NCBI GenBank assembly: GCA_965213545.1
Contig: CBDBZL010000001.1
Coordinates: forward strand, 62,001-126,000
Direction: 5' to 3'
DNA length: 64,000 nt
Source of the DNA: CBDBZL01 sp965213545
Lineage (GTDB): Bacteria > Pseudomonadota > Alphaproteobacteria > Sphingomonadales > Sphingomonadaceae
The notes under the pieces were generated by a model, which made no database searches, was not told where the DNA came from, and saw only the letters and a program-made list of their open reading frames with translations. Positions 26,095 through 34,767 of the stretch are shown piece by piece. Within the stretch, counting starts at the first letter, position 1. Each line of letters opens with the position of its first letter. The translations under genes and the position numbers were made by a program.

Positions 26095-27308
26095 TTGTCC
26101 GATACCTCAACCACCAGCGCCATCGCGCTGTCGCCCGCCGCGCAGCCCTGGAACAGCCCCCGCCCACCGCCGCGCAGCGCCAGTTCCTCGACCAGTTCGA
26201 TCAGTGCGCGCAACCCAGTCGGCGCCTGCGGATGGCCCCATACCAGCGAGCAGCCGAAATTGTTCATCCGTTCGAGCGGAAAACCCGTCTCGCGCGCGAA
26301 CACGATGTCGTTGACCGCGAAGGGGTTGTGCGACTTCACCGCATCGATCCGGTCGATGCCCAGCCCCGCCGCCTGCAAGGCTCGCTGGCTGGCGGGCACC
26401 GGCGCGGCGGGCATGAAGGCGCGCTCGACACGGGCTTCGCCCACGCCGAGCAGCGCCACCTCGACCGGAGCGTCCCGGCAAAGCGCGCGCGCCTTCTCGC
26501 GGCTCGCCACCACCAGCCCGGCATTGCCGTCCGCCGGATGGGTCTGCCCCGCATAGGTCACTGTGCCGCCTTCGCGCACCGGCTTGAGCGCGCGCACCTT
26601 GGCCTCGTCGGCCGGCTGGACACCCTTGTCGCCGTCCAGCGTCCCGGCCACCTTGGCGAAGCGCGGGTCGGGGATGGCGAAGGGCAGATCCATGAAGCGC
26701 CGATGAAACGCCCGGTTGTCCGCCAGCGCATCGCCATATTGCGCCGTGCGTTGCAGCGTGACCGCGTCCTGCTCCTCGCGGCTGATGTCCCACTTCCGCG
26801 CGACGTTCTCCGCCGTCTCGACCATGGCGACCTGGGCGAAGGGATCGCCGGCGAAATTGTCCAGCACCCAGTTCTCGGACAACGGCGCGCCTCCCGGAGC
26901 CGATGGGCGGGGATAGGCGAGCAGCGGACCGTTCGAGATCCGATCGGCCGTGATCACCAGCACGCTGTCGGACCGCCGCGCAGCGATCTCGCCCGCGGCA
27001 TGGGCGACACAGCGCGCCGACGTCGCGCAGGCCTGCATGATGCTGGGGCCGGCCAGATGCGGTGCGTCCATCATCCCGCTGACCCAGGGCAGTCCATAGA
27101 AACTGCCCTGCTGCGGCACGGTAAAGCCCAGCACGCCGCTGTCTATCGCCGACAGGTCGATCCGGCGCTTTTCCAGCGCCCGCCGCGCGGTCCAGGCGGC
27201 GAAGCGCAGTGCGTGCAACTCGGCGAAGGCGCCCTGCCAGCGGACGAACGGCGTGGTCCAGTGAGAGCCATAGGCGATGTAGGCCAGCGGGTCGGCGCGC
27301 GCGGCCAT
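26091..27308 (-). CDS. Thiolase-family protein (acetyl-CoA acetyltransferase-like)
   Basis: The 405-residue thiolase-fold protein has its nucleophile in PSIMQACATSARC (Cys94). The histidine appears in WGHPQAPTG in place of the usual GHPLGATG, and the second cysteine in LFQGCAAGDSA in place of CIGGGQG. The usual NEAFA is replaced by SHNPFAVND. These variants are those of the SCP-x/degradative thiolase-like group rather than housekeeping PhaA/FadA. It may thiolytically cleave a beta-ketoacyl-CoA made after the CoA ligase. Start ATG 27308 shares one base with the stop of the oxygenase beta subunit (TGATG). Confidence 0.88.
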   Translation of the reverse strand: MAARADPLAYIAYGSHWTTPFVRWQGAFAELHALRFAAWTARRALEKRRIDLSAIDSGVLGFTVPQQGSFYGLPWVSGMMDAPHLAGPSIMQACATSARCVAHAAGEIAARRSDSVLVITADRISNGPLLAYPRPSAPGGAPLSENWVLDNFAGDPFAQVAMVETAENVARKWDISREEQDAVTLQRTAQYGDALADNRAFHRRFMDLPFAIPDPRFAKVAGTLDGDKGVQPADEAKVRALKPVREGGTVTYAGQTHPADGNAGLVVASREKARALCRDAPVEVALLGVGEARVERAFMPAAPVPASQRALQAAGLGIDRIDAVKSHNPFAVNDIVFARETGFPLERMNNFGCSLVWGHPQAPTGLRALIELVEELALRGGGRGLFQGCAAGDSAMALVVEVSDK

Positions 27309-27787
27309 CAGATCGGCGCGAGCATGGCGTTATACGGACCCTCTGCGTTGATAAGGTCGATCCGCTTCAACGCGATCCGCCATTCGCCATCCGCCTGTTG
27401 CAGGTGATGCAGCACCTGTCCGCCGAACAGCCGCTGATCCGTCTCGAAGCCGCCGCGGTTGCGATATTCGAGCATCAGCTGCGAAGAGAACACCGTCAGC
27501 CCGCCATCCTCCGCCGCCTCCCAGGTGATACCCGAGACGATATGCGCGGTGCGCGGCGAAGGCTCGGCGGCGAAGGCGCGCGGATTGGCCAGGCGGTGCG
27601 TGCGCGCCTTGAGCACCTGGATGTCGTCATGAACGTGGCTGGGACCCGCCTCGGGCCCCGGCTGCGAGGGGCTTACCGGCATCCAGTAGCGCGCATCGGG
27701 CAGGAACAGCGCCACCCATTCCTCGTAGCGCCGCTCATCGAGCAGCCGCGCCTCGTGGTGGATGAACGCCGCGACATCGCCGGTCAT
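27308..27787 (-). CDS. Aromatic-ring-hydroxylating dioxygenase beta subunit
   Basis: A 159-residue protein with the SnoaL/NTF2-like cone fold of ring-hydroxylating oxygenase small subunits: FIHHEARLLDERRYEEWVALFLPDARYWMP at the N-terminus and RIALKRIDLINAEG near the end. The beta subunit is structural, forming an alpha3beta3 hexamer with the Rieske alpha subunit. The chosen ATG 27787 overlaps the alpha stop by ATGA. The frame runs open upstream to 27916 but that part is out-of-frame alpha coding sequence. Alpha-beta coupling secures the assignment. Confidence 0.93.
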   Translation of the reverse strand: MTGDVAAFIHHEARLLDERRYEEWVALFLPDARYWMPVSPSQPGPEAGPSHVHDDIQVLKARTHRLANPRAFAAEPSPRTAHIVSGITWEAAEDGGLTVFSSQLMLEYRNRGGFETDQRLFGGQVLHHLQQADGEWRIALKRIDLINAEGPYNAMLAPI

Positions 27788-29094
27788 GCCCGCCCCATGT
27801 AATCGGCCCAGGCGGCGAACTGGTTGCGGATGAAGCCCTCCGATGTGGCGGGCATCCGGGTGAAGCTTTCGCCCCGCTCGCGGTCGTCGGTCAGGCCGCG
27901 GCTGACAGGGATCCACTCGCGCTCGCCGAAACCGTTACCCAAGAGGCAGCGCTCGTAGATCTCCAGATCGTCCGAGATCACCGGCGAGGCCGCGCTGTTG
28001 GCGCCGGTGCAATATTCCACCGCGTTGCGATAGGTCTCCTCCGGCGCGCCCTTCAGGCGGAAGACGAAGCCGATCATCTCGGTCAGATCGTGCCGGACCG
28101 GGCGGATGATGCGCACCGTCTGGTAGCGTGCATGCCAGAAGGACGAAGGGTAGAGCAGCATCAGGTGGCGGTCCACGGAGAGCACTTCGCGCGCCTTGGC
28201 CTCACCATGCCGGGCGATGAGCGAGGCGGTATAGGCATCGCCGGTGTCGGGCGTGTAGTTAGCGCCCATATGTCCGCCGATATAACTGTGCCCGCCGGGT
28301 GCGGTGACCATGTCGAGGTCCTGGAAGAACTCGATCGGCTTACCGTTCGCCAGCATCATCCCCAGCGTGGGCACCATCGCCCCCGGATCGCCCAGCGAGC
28401 CTGCCACCGCCTTGGCCGAGACGACCGAGGCGGAGTGGGCGAAGCCGGGGTGGATCGTGTCGTTGAGGTTCTCGAAGCTCATCTTCCAGTTGGCGCGATA
28501 ATAGTGGCGCAGCAGGTAGGGTCCGCATTCGAGCTCGCCGCTGGGCGAACGGTCGACCAGATCATCGATCGTGCTCTTCATGTGACCAAGGAAGTCGGAC
28601 AGCGGACCGGCCTCCCCGCCCGCCAGATTGCCGAACACGAAACCGCGATATTCCTCCACCCGCACCGTCTCGATGGCGTAGTCGCCGGTATCGAGTACGC
28701 CGTCGTAGTTGCGCGGCCAGGAGACGAAGCGCACCGTGCCGTCATGGTTGAACATCCAGCCATGATAGGGACATTGATGCCCATGCGGCGCGGAGCCCTT
28801 GTCGAACGCGCACAAGGTAGTCCCGCGATGCGTGCAACGGTTGAAGATCGCTCGGATCTCCCCCTCCTTGTCCAGCGTCAGGATAACCGCCTGGGTGCCC
28901 ATGTGCCGCACGACATAGTCACCCGGCGCGCCGAACTCGCTGCGATGCGCCAGGTAGAGCCAGGCGCGGCCATAGATGCGCTCCATCTCCAGCCTGAAGA
29001 GTTCGGGATCGGTATAGACAGACCGGTGCACCGCGTCCGCGCGCACCAGTGCGGCCGGGTTGCTGGCGATATCCTCGCGCACTCGCGTTGCCAT
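27784..29094 (-). CDS. Rieske non-haem iron oxygenase, alpha subunit
   Basis: The 436-residue catalytic subunit has the Rieske [2Fe-2S] motif with Cys87-x-His89 (CTHRG) and Cys108-x2-His111 (CPYHGW). The mononuclear iron site includes NDTIHPGFAH with Asp212, His215 and His220. A downstream Asp would complete the triad. Such enzymes insert O2 into aromatic rings, giving cis-diols or demethylating/hydroxylating. The closest impression is the benzoate/cumate-type two-component alpha subunits with a beta partner. No ferredoxin or reductase gene lies in the island, so electrons must come from elsewhere. It is the first gene of the minus-strand operon and is divergent from the amidohydrolase. Confidence 0.95.
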   Translation of the reverse strand: MATRVREDIASNPAALVRADAVHRSVYTDPELFRLEMERIYGRAWLYLAHRSEFGAPGDYVVRHMGTQAVILTLDKEGEIRAIFNRCTHRGTTLCAFDKGSAPHGHQCPYHGWMFNHDGTVRFVSWPRNYDGVLDTGDYAIETVRVEEYRGFVFGNLAGGEAGPLSDFLGHMKSTIDDLVDRSPSGELECGPYLLRHYYRANWKMSFENLNDTIHPGFAHSASVVSAKAVAGSLGDPGAMVPTLGMMLANGKPIEFFQDLDMVTAPGGHSYIGGHMGANYTPDTGDAYTASLIARHGEAKAREVLSVDRHLMLLYPSSFWHARYQTVRIIRPVRHDLTEMIGFVFRLKGAPEETYRNAVEYCTGANSAASPVISDDLEIYERCLLGNGFGEREWIPVSRGLTDDRERGESFTRMPATSEGFIRNQFAAWADYMGRA

Positions 29095-29223
29095 TGTTTG
29101 GCTCCTTCCTGACCATCAGGCTAAGGGAGGTTGCGCGGCGCGGGGTAATCGCTCGCAGGCGGGCAAGCATGAAATGTGGTTATGGGGCATGGCGTGAAAG
29201 GCGCTGTCACCCGGCTGCTCGCC

Positions 29224-29250
29224 CGCGATAGGCTGGCATAAGCCATCGCG
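29224..29250 (+). promoter_or_regulatory. 27-base inverted repeat in the divergent control region of the catabolic island
   Basis: The repeat reads CGCGAT-A-GGCT-GGCATA-AGCC-ATCGCG, giving 10 pairs with one unpaired A and a six-base centre. It ends 19 bases before the amidohydrolase start, just upstream of its purine-rich ribosome-binding site. It lies in the 174-base gap shared with the Rieske operon. It could be an operator for a regulator or a leader hairpin. It does not match a simple T-N11-A LysR box. Confidence 0.5.
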
Positions 29251-29268
29251 ATAAGAGGGGGAGACCTT

Positions 29269-30360
29269 ATGCCGGCATCGCTCGAAGGACTGGAGGCAAT
29301 ACCGGACGACGTTTTCGTCATCGACCCGGTGGTCCACGCGCTCAATCTCGACAAGGCCAACATCGCCTCACGCTACGGCGAGCAGCTGCACCTGATGTCG
29401 CACGGGCTTCATCGCCTGCTCAGCCCGCCGCATGCGATATGTCCGCAGCCGCTCTATATGACCGACATGCAACCCGAGACGCTGGTGCGCACCATGTTCG
29501 AGGAGACGCGCACCGATCTTATTGCAACGCACACCTTGCGGCTCGACAGCTGGTTCACCGACGGTTTTGCAGCGGAGTGGAAGACCAATGCGATGTGCGC
29601 CGCGCACCCGGCGCGCTGCTTGGGCTATGTCGGGCTCGATCCGACCATGGAGCGCGCGGCGGTGCTCGATGATCTCGACCGCCAGCTTACCGACCTGCCG
29701 CAGGCGATCGGGGTGAAGCTCTATCCCCACCAGATGAATCCCTATCGCCGCTGGCTCGCCAATGACGACACGGTGATGGCGCTGATCGAGCGGGCCGAGG
29801 CGCACGGCCTCAGGTCCATCGCCATTCACAAGGCGCTGCCCAATGGCTCGGTGCCGCTTGCCCCCTACCGCATCGGCGAGGATTTCGAGCAGGCCGCCGA
29901 CGCCTTTCCAGGTATGGCGTTCGAGATCATTCACTCGGGCATGGCATTCGTGGAAGAGACGGCGATGGCGGTGGGGCGCTTCCCCAATGTCTATGCCAAT
30001 CTGGAGACCACCACCGCCATGCTGTGGCAGGCGCCCGGCCGGTTCGCGGCGGCGCTGGCGCTGCTGATGCAATGGGGCGGGCCGGAAAAGATCTTCTGGT
30101 CGACAGGCTGCACGGTGGTCCATCCGCAACATCTGCTCGAGCTGTTCTGGAACTTCCAATTCAACGAACAGATTGCGGATATGCACGGTTTGCCGCCCAT
30201 TGGGGACCAGATCAAGCGGCTGATCCTGGGCGAAAACTACGCGCGTGCGATGGGGCTGGATGTGGCATCGTTGCAGGCACAGCAAGCGGGCGATGCGTTC
30301 GACCGGCGGCATCGCGAGGCGCTCCGCGCGCCGTGGTCAGTATGGGGGGAGGCGGCGTGA
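29269..30360 (+). CDS. Amidohydrolase-2-family protein with atypical metal site
   Basis: The 363-residue TIM-barrel protein belongs to the Amidohydro_2 group, which includes ACMS and gamma-resorcylate decarboxylases and several hydrolases. The first strand reads FVIDPVVHALN (Asp19, His23) in place of DxHxH or ExHxH. Later come GVKLYPHQM, AIHKALPNG and FEIIHSGMAF with the expected Lys/His residues. The last strand is IFWSTGCTVVHPQ where relatives have a catalytic Asp (GTDxP). So the metal centre is altered, and decarboxylation, hydrolysis or another reaction cannot be chosen. ATG 29269 follows GAGGGGGAGA. Its stop overlaps the next gene (GTGA), so the pair is coupled. Confidence 0.85.
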   Translation: MPASLEGLEAIPDDVFVIDPVVHALNLDKANIASRYGEQLHLMSHGLHRLLSPPHAICPQPLYMTDMQPETLVRTMFEETRTDLIATHTLRLDSWFTDGFAAEWKTNAMCAAHPARCLGYVGLDPTMERAAVLDDLDRQLTDLPQAIGVKLYPHQMNPYRRWLANDDTVMALIERAEAHGLRSIAIHKALPNGSVPLAPYRIGEDFEQAADAFPGMAFEIIHSGMAFVEETAMAVGRFPNVYANLETTTAMLWQAPGRFAAALALLMQWGGPEKIFWSTGCTVVHPQHLLELFWNFQFNEQIADMHGLPPIGDQIKRLILGENYARAMGLDVASLQAQQAGDAFDRRHREALRAPWSVWGEAA

Positions 30361-30746
30361 CCCCGGCGGCCTCACTGCTCGACCAGCGGATCGCCGAGGC
30401 GCTCGACCTGATTCACGACCCGTGCAGCATCGCCGCCGGACGGCCGACCGGGCTGAAAGCGATGGGGTTGGTGCTGGGGTGGAGCATCGAGGGTCGCACA
30501 CTTCGCGTTACCTTCGCGGTGACCTTTGCCGGGTGCACCATGGCGCCCCATTTTACCCAGGCCGCGCGCGACGCCTTGCTTGCGTTCCCCGAGTTCGATG
30601 CGGTCGAGACACGGGTCGACACCGATCATGTGTGGACCCCGCCGGCAACGCTCGAAAACCCGCGAATGACCGGAACGCCGCAGGCCTGGCGCCGGGAACG
30701 CCGGGTCGAGGGAACCGCCCCAACCCGTGCCGGCGCGCAGCAATAA
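30357..30746 (+). CDS. MIP18/DUF59-family Fe-S cluster assembly protein
   Basis: The 129-residue protein begins at GTG 30357, inside the amidohydrolase stop (GTGA), with GGGGAGG upstream. It has the DUF59 layout: an N-terminal helix (LLDQRIAEALDLIHDPCS), then GLKAMGLVLGWSIEGRTLRVTFAVTF and the conserved cysteine in AGCTMAPHF (Cys60). VDTDHVWTPPATLENPRM replaces the usual FDPPWTPDRM. Relatives (SufT, PaaD, eukaryotic MIP18) help load Fe-S clusters onto target enzymes. Its place beside a Rieske oxygenase suggests a dedicated maturation factor for that cluster. This is inference from context. Confidence 0.8.
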   Translation: MTPAASLLDQRIAEALDLIHDPCSIAAGRPTGLKAMGLVLGWSIEGRTLRVTFAVTFAGCTMAPHFTQAARDALLAFPEFDAVETRVDTDHVWTPPATLENPRMTGTPQAWRRERRVEGTAPTRAGAQQ

Positions 30747-30749
30747 TGC

Positions 30750-31211
30750 CTAGTCGGCGCTGAAAAACGCGTCCCACTTGTCGGGTTCCAGGCAGATGTG
30801 CCAGCATTCCTTGAGCTTGCCGTCCTCCAGCCGCCAGGTCATCGCCTCCTTGGTTTCCAGCGTCTTGTCCCCCTTGCGCGCGCGCACCTCGGCGATCAGC
30901 GTGACGTGATCATCGCTGCCGTAATAGTCGAGCGGATGCGCCCAATAGGCATCGACCGCCTGCTGCAACATGCCGAAATTGCGCAGGATTTCCTCGCGTC
31001 CGACAAAATCGCCCGCAAGCACGTTGTTGCCCGGCATATGCCACACCGCATCGGGTGCCATATGCGCGAACATCGCCTCCACATCGCCCTGCTTGAACGC
31101 ATCATGGGCCGCGTGCAGCCGGTGCGCGTTCGGATGATCGCGGTCGGTCAATGGGCGCATCGGCGGCGCGTCATGCTCGGCCGCCAGCGCGCTCGAATAG
31201 CCGGTGCTCAC
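30750..31211 (-). CDS. SnoaL/NTF2-like protein
   Basis: A 153-residue cytoplasmic protein with a SnoaL-like fold: HRLHAAHDAFKQGDVEAMFAHMAPDAVWHMPG, then VGREEILRNFG, and WRLEDGKLKECWHI near the end. Members are isomerases, hydratases or binding proteins with very divergent roles. The GTG start at 31211 overlaps the ohr stop (GTGA), so it is coupled to the peroxide-resistance gene. Its end is only three bases from the end of the DUF59 gene. The function within the island is unknown. Confidence 0.82.
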   Translation of the reverse strand: MSTGYSSALAAEHDAPPMRPLTDRDHPNAHRLHAAHDAFKQGDVEAMFAHMAPDAVWHMPGNNVLAGDFVGREEILRNFGMLQQAVDAYWAHPLDYYGSDDHVTLIAEVRARKGDKTLETKEAMTWRLEDGKLKECWHICLEPDKWDAFFSAD

Positions 31212-31636
31212 TTGGCGCCACCGGTGACGTTAAGCGTCACGTCGATATTGCCGCGCGTAGCATTGGAATAGGGGCAAACCTGATGCGTCTGCTCGGCCAG
31301 CTGCTGCGCTTTTTGCTGCGCCAGTGATGGCACGGCAACGTCCAGCGTTACCGCCAGCTTGAAGCCCGGCCCGGCATCGTTCTGCCCGATCGAGACATGA
31401 CCGGCCACGGTGCTGCCCGTGACATCGGTCTGGTCCTGCCCGGCAACGAATTGCAGCGCGCCGTGAAAGCACGCGGCATAGCCCGCGGCGAACAACTGCT
31501 CGGGGTTGGTGCCGGCGCCATCGCCGCCCATCTCGGACGGCATCGCAAGCTCGAGGGTGAGCTTGCCGTCATCGCTTTCGACATGACCGGCGCGGCCTCC
31601 GGTGGCGGTGGCATGGGCGGTATACATGGGCTTCAT
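31208..31636 (-). CDS. ohr: Organic hydroperoxide resistance protein (Ohr/OsmC family)
   Basis: The 142-residue thiol peroxidase has the Ohr hallmarks: GTNPEQLFAAGYAACFHGAL with catalytic Cys56, and VCPYSNATRGNIDV with Cys121, plus the N-terminal YTAHATATGGRAGHVESDDG. Ohr dimers reduce organic hydroperoxides using lipoylated proteins. A MarR-type OhrR is the usual regulator, but none is adjacent. Here it sits between an NmrA-like reductase and a SnoaL-like protein on the same strand. It may protect against lipid or aromatic peroxides made when the ring oxygenase uncouples (inference). Confidence 0.95.
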   Translation of the reverse strand: MKPMYTAHATATGGRAGHVESDDGKLTLELAMPSEMGGDGAGTNPEQLFAAGYAACFHGALQFVAGQDQTDVTGSTVAGHVSIGQNDAGPGFKLAVTLDVAVPSLAQQKAQQLAEQTHQVCPYSNATRGNIDVTLNVTGGAK

Positions 31637-31638
31637 TG

Positions 31639-32478
31639 CTAGATCTCCTTTAGTGATTGGGCGACAAATTCGTCATGACGGCGCAGCGGCCGGCCCACCG
31701 CCGCCTCGCTCTGGCGCACGTCTTCGGGGGTGGCGGGGCAGCCGTGGCGCTGGGTCACTTCCATCATCACCTGCATGTCATAGGCTAGCCAGTCGTTCAG
31801 CTGGGGGATCATGCGACGCATCCGGGCAACGAATGGCGCGATATCGTCGCCACCATAGGTTACCGGACGATCCATAGCCCGGTCCCAGGTTTGCGCCATG
31901 CCCGGCCCTGTCAGTTTCTCAGGCCCACACAGCGGCACGACCGGCCCTGCGGAAATTTCGCCCGCGAGCACCCGTGCCGCAGCGCGTGCCACATCGCGCA
32001 CATCGATGCTCCACACCCCGGCGCTTCCCACCGGCAGAGAATAGACCCCCTGCTCGACCAACGCGGGGAACGCCAGACGATCGTTCTGGATGAAGAAATT
32101 GGCTTGCAGAACCGTGTCGCCGGCGCGCTCAAGCACCGCCTGCTTGACCGGGATCTTGGTCGCGAAATGGGGGATTTCGTGCATCGCTTCCAGATTATGG
32201 ATGGCAAGATAGACGATCCGGCGCACACCGGCGCCGCGAAGGGCCTCGACAGCGGCCACCCCCACTTCGCCCTCGTCCGGGCCCAGCGGCGTGGCCAGGA
32301 AGGCCGCATCGAACCCGCGCGCCGCTTCTCTAACTTGGCCCGCGTCGCGCAGGGCCATCGCGACCCCACCGGGGCCGGGGTTGCGCGCCGCCGGCACCGC
32401 GTCGTGCCCCATCGCCTGTAGATCGGTCACCACGTACGAGCCGACCTGCCCGGTACCGCCGATCACCAGAATGCGCAT
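31639..32478 (-). CDS. NmrA-like NAD(P)-binding protein
   Basis: The 279-residue protein is an atypical short-chain dehydrogenase of the NmrA/HSCARG type. It opens MRILVIGGTGQVGSYVV (GxxGxxG for NAD(P)). It then has RRIVYLAIHNLEAMHEIPHFATKIPVKQAVLERAG, in which the usual YxxxK is absent, and WSIDVRDVARAAARVL. Members are NAD(P)-sensing regulators or quinone/isoflavone reductases. Its end lies two bases before ohr, and the TonB-dependent receptor is just upstream, so a receptor-NmrA-ohr-SnoaL transcript is likely. Substrate unknown. Confidence 0.88.
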   Translation of the reverse strand: MRILVIGGTGQVGSYVVTDLQAMGHDAVPAARNPGPGGVAMALRDAGQVREAARGFDAAFLATPLGPDEGEVGVAAVEALRGAGVRRIVYLAIHNLEAMHEIPHFATKIPVKQAVLERAGDTVLQANFFIQNDRLAFPALVEQGVYSLPVGSAGVWSIDVRDVARAAARVLAGEISAGPVVPLCGPEKLTGPGMAQTWDRAMDRPVTYGGDDIAPFVARMRRMIPQLNDWLAYDMQVMMEVTQRHGCPATPEDVRQSEAAVGRPLRRHDEFVAQSLKEI

Positions 32479-32487
32479 GTCACGCCC

Positions 32488-34767
32488 TCAGAAACGAATG
32501 CCCGCGGTGATGCCATATTCGCGCGGACGGCCCAGATAGGTATAGGCCACCCCCTGCGCCGCCAGCGCGTCCTGCCCGAACGTGAAATATTCCTCGTCGG
32601 TCAGGTTCTGCACGAAGGCGGCCAGCGTCAGCCGGTCATCGGCATCGGTGAACGACAGCCGGGCGTTGAGGATGCCGTAACCGTCCTGCGATTCGAGCGG
32701 CAGGTTGAACGGGCTGAAGAACACGTCGGACTGGAAGCGGTAATCCACCCGCGGCGTGATCAGCCCGCCGGCGAACTCGATATCGTATTGCGCGGCGAGC
32801 GAAACCGTCCACTCGGGACTGAAGGGCAGGCGGTTGCCATTGATCGGTCCCACCGCAGCAGGCACGTCCTCGAACTCGCTATCGGTATAGCCCACCGCCG
32901 CATCGAGCCGCAGTCCAGCGACGGGGGCCGCGTTAAGCTCCAGCTCGAAGCCCTTGAGCACCGCGTCGCCGGCATTTGCCACCCGGAACTGCACTTCGGG
33001 ATCGGCGATGGTCTGCTGGATGTCGCTATATTTGGAATAGAAGAGCGTGGCATTGGCACGCAAACGACGGTCGAACAGGTCGGACTTGACGCCGATCTCG
33101 TAGGCCTGGTTGGTATCGGGCGCATAGGTGGGCACGGTTGTCTGCGGTGCGATCAGCCGCCCGTTGAACCCGCCAGCACGGAAGCCTTCCGAATAGGAGG
33201 CATAGACAAGCAGGTTGGCCGCCGGCTCCCATTCCACGCCAATCTTGGGTGTGAACTTCTGGAAATCCGCCTCGTCGGGCAGGTTGGTGACAATCGGCAA
33301 GACGATGCGCTGGCTGAGCAACTCGGGCGGCAGGCCGAAGCCGAACACCGCGCCGGGGCCGACGCCCTGCTGGCGGAAATCGAAGAACTGGTTCGAGACG
33401 ATCTCCTTATCGTCCCAGGTATACCGCCCGCCCAGTGTCACCGAGAGGGTCTCGAGCACACCGAACCGCCCCTGGCCGAATACGGCATAGGAATTGGTCA
33501 CCTGATCATTGCCCTGCGACCAGAAGTTGCACGCCGCGCCCGGCGGTGCGGAGGGATCGCCGATGGGCGCGAAGCACAGGTTGAGCACCTGCTGCGCGTC
33601 CTCGCGGAAGTAATAGGCGCCCAGCAGATAGTCGAGGCGGCCGCCGAAGGTCTCACCCGACAGCTGCAATTCCTGGCTGAACTGCTCCTGGGTGGTGGTG
33701 GTGTTCTGGTCGTACAGGCTGAAGCGCGTGCCATCGGGGTCCGAGGTGGAGAAGCCGTCGAGGTTGCGATAGGCGCTGATCGACTTCAATTGCGCCAGGC
33801 CTATGTCCAGCGTCACGGTGCCCGAGAAGCCATAAATCTCGTTGCGCGATTGCGGGCTGTTCGAGGCGAAGACCTGGTAGAAATTATCGGGATCGAACAC
33901 GTCGTTCTGTGCGGCCGGGGGGAAGAAGGGCGCAGGAACGATCGCGCGCAGAACCGAAGGCGCGGGGTTGGACTTGTCGAGCGAATAGTCGGCGGACAGG
34001 TCGACGGTGAGCCGATCGCTCAGGCCAAGCCGCAGCTGCGCACGCCCGCCATGCCGTTCGATCGCGCCGAAGCGCACGCCCGACACCGGGTTGAGGGCAA
34101 ACCCGTCCTGCTCTCGGGTGAAGCCATAGAGGCGCACCGCGCTGTCATCGCCGATGGGAACGTTCACCCCGCCGTCCAGCTCCACCCGGTCGCGGCTGCC
34201 GAAGGTTGCCCGCGCGCTGCCCGAGAACGCGCCCGGATCGGGCTGGCGGGTGACGATATTGATGGCTCCGCCCAGCGTGTTGCGCCCGAACAGCGTGCCC
34301 TGCGGTCCGCGCAGCACCTCCACCCGCTCGATATCGCCGCCATCCAGCATCGCGCCCACCGTGCGGCCCAGATAGACCCCGTCGACATACAGGCCCACAC
34401 CGGGGTCGTTGGTGATGATGAAGTCGAACTGGCCAACGCCGCGCACAAAGAAATTGGCATCGGCCGAACCTTGCGGCCCGGTGGTGGACGTGAGGTTGGG
34501 AACCGTCGCCGCCAGATCGTTGATCACCGTTGCGCCCGAAGCCTCGAGCGCCTCGCCGGTCACCGCAGTAATGGCGATCGGCGTGTCCTGCAGCCTGGTC
34601 TCGCGCCGCTCGGCGGTGATGATGATGTCGCCGATCGCGCCCTCATAGACCTCGGGGACGTCCTGCGCCGAGCCTGCCGGCCGCTGCACAACCTGCGCGC
34701 ATACCGGCACCGCAACGCCGGCAAGCATCGTGCCGGCAATCAGCCGCGTCATCATCAGGTTCGACAT
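32488..34767 (-). CDS. TonB-dependent outer-membrane receptor
   Basis: A 759-residue outer-membrane receptor. It has a signal peptide ending near VPVCAQ (about residue 25), a TonB box-like DIIITAERRE, a plug domain with TPIAITAVTGEAL and VLRGPQGTLFGRNTLGGAINIVT, and a 22-strand barrel ending in aromatic GITAGIRF. Start ATG 34767. Sphingomonads use large sets of these to import organic substrates such as lignin aromatics and sugars, as well as iron chelates. Its neighbours suggest import of the island's growth substrate. No FecI/FecR pair or periplasmic binding protein is adjacent. Barrel loops cannot be used to guess the ligand. Confidence 0.96.
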   Translation of the reverse strand: MSNLMMTRLIAGTMLAGVAVPVCAQVVQRPAGSAQDVPEVYEGAIGDIIITAERRETRLQDTPIAITAVTGEALEASGATVINDLAATVPNLTSTTGPQGSADANFFVRGVGQFDFIITNDPGVGLYVDGVYLGRTVGAMLDGGDIERVEVLRGPQGTLFGRNTLGGAINIVTRQPDPGAFSGSARATFGSRDRVELDGGVNVPIGDDSAVRLYGFTREQDGFALNPVSGVRFGAIERHGGRAQLRLGLSDRLTVDLSADYSLDKSNPAPSVLRAIVPAPFFPPAAQNDVFDPDNFYQVFASNSPQSRNEIYGFSGTVTLDIGLAQLKSISAYRNLDGFSTSDPDGTRFSLYDQNTTTTQEQFSQELQLSGETFGGRLDYLLGAYYFREDAQQVLNLCFAPIGDPSAPPGAACNFWSQGNDQVTNSYAVFGQGRFGVLETLSVTLGGRYTWDDKEIVSNQFFDFRQQGVGPGAVFGFGLPPELLSQRIVLPIVTNLPDEADFQKFTPKIGVEWEPAANLLVYASYSEGFRAGGFNGRLIAPQTTVPTYAPDTNQAYEIGVKSDLFDRRLRANATLFYSKYSDIQQTIADPEVQFRVANAGDAVLKGFELELNAAPVAGLRLDAAVGYTDSEFEDVPAAVGPINGNRLPFSPEWTVSLAAQYDIEFAGGLITPRVDYRFQSDVFFSPFNLPLESQDGYGILNARLSFTDADDRLTLAAFVQNLTDEEYFTFGQDALAAQGVAYTYLGRPREYGITAGIRF

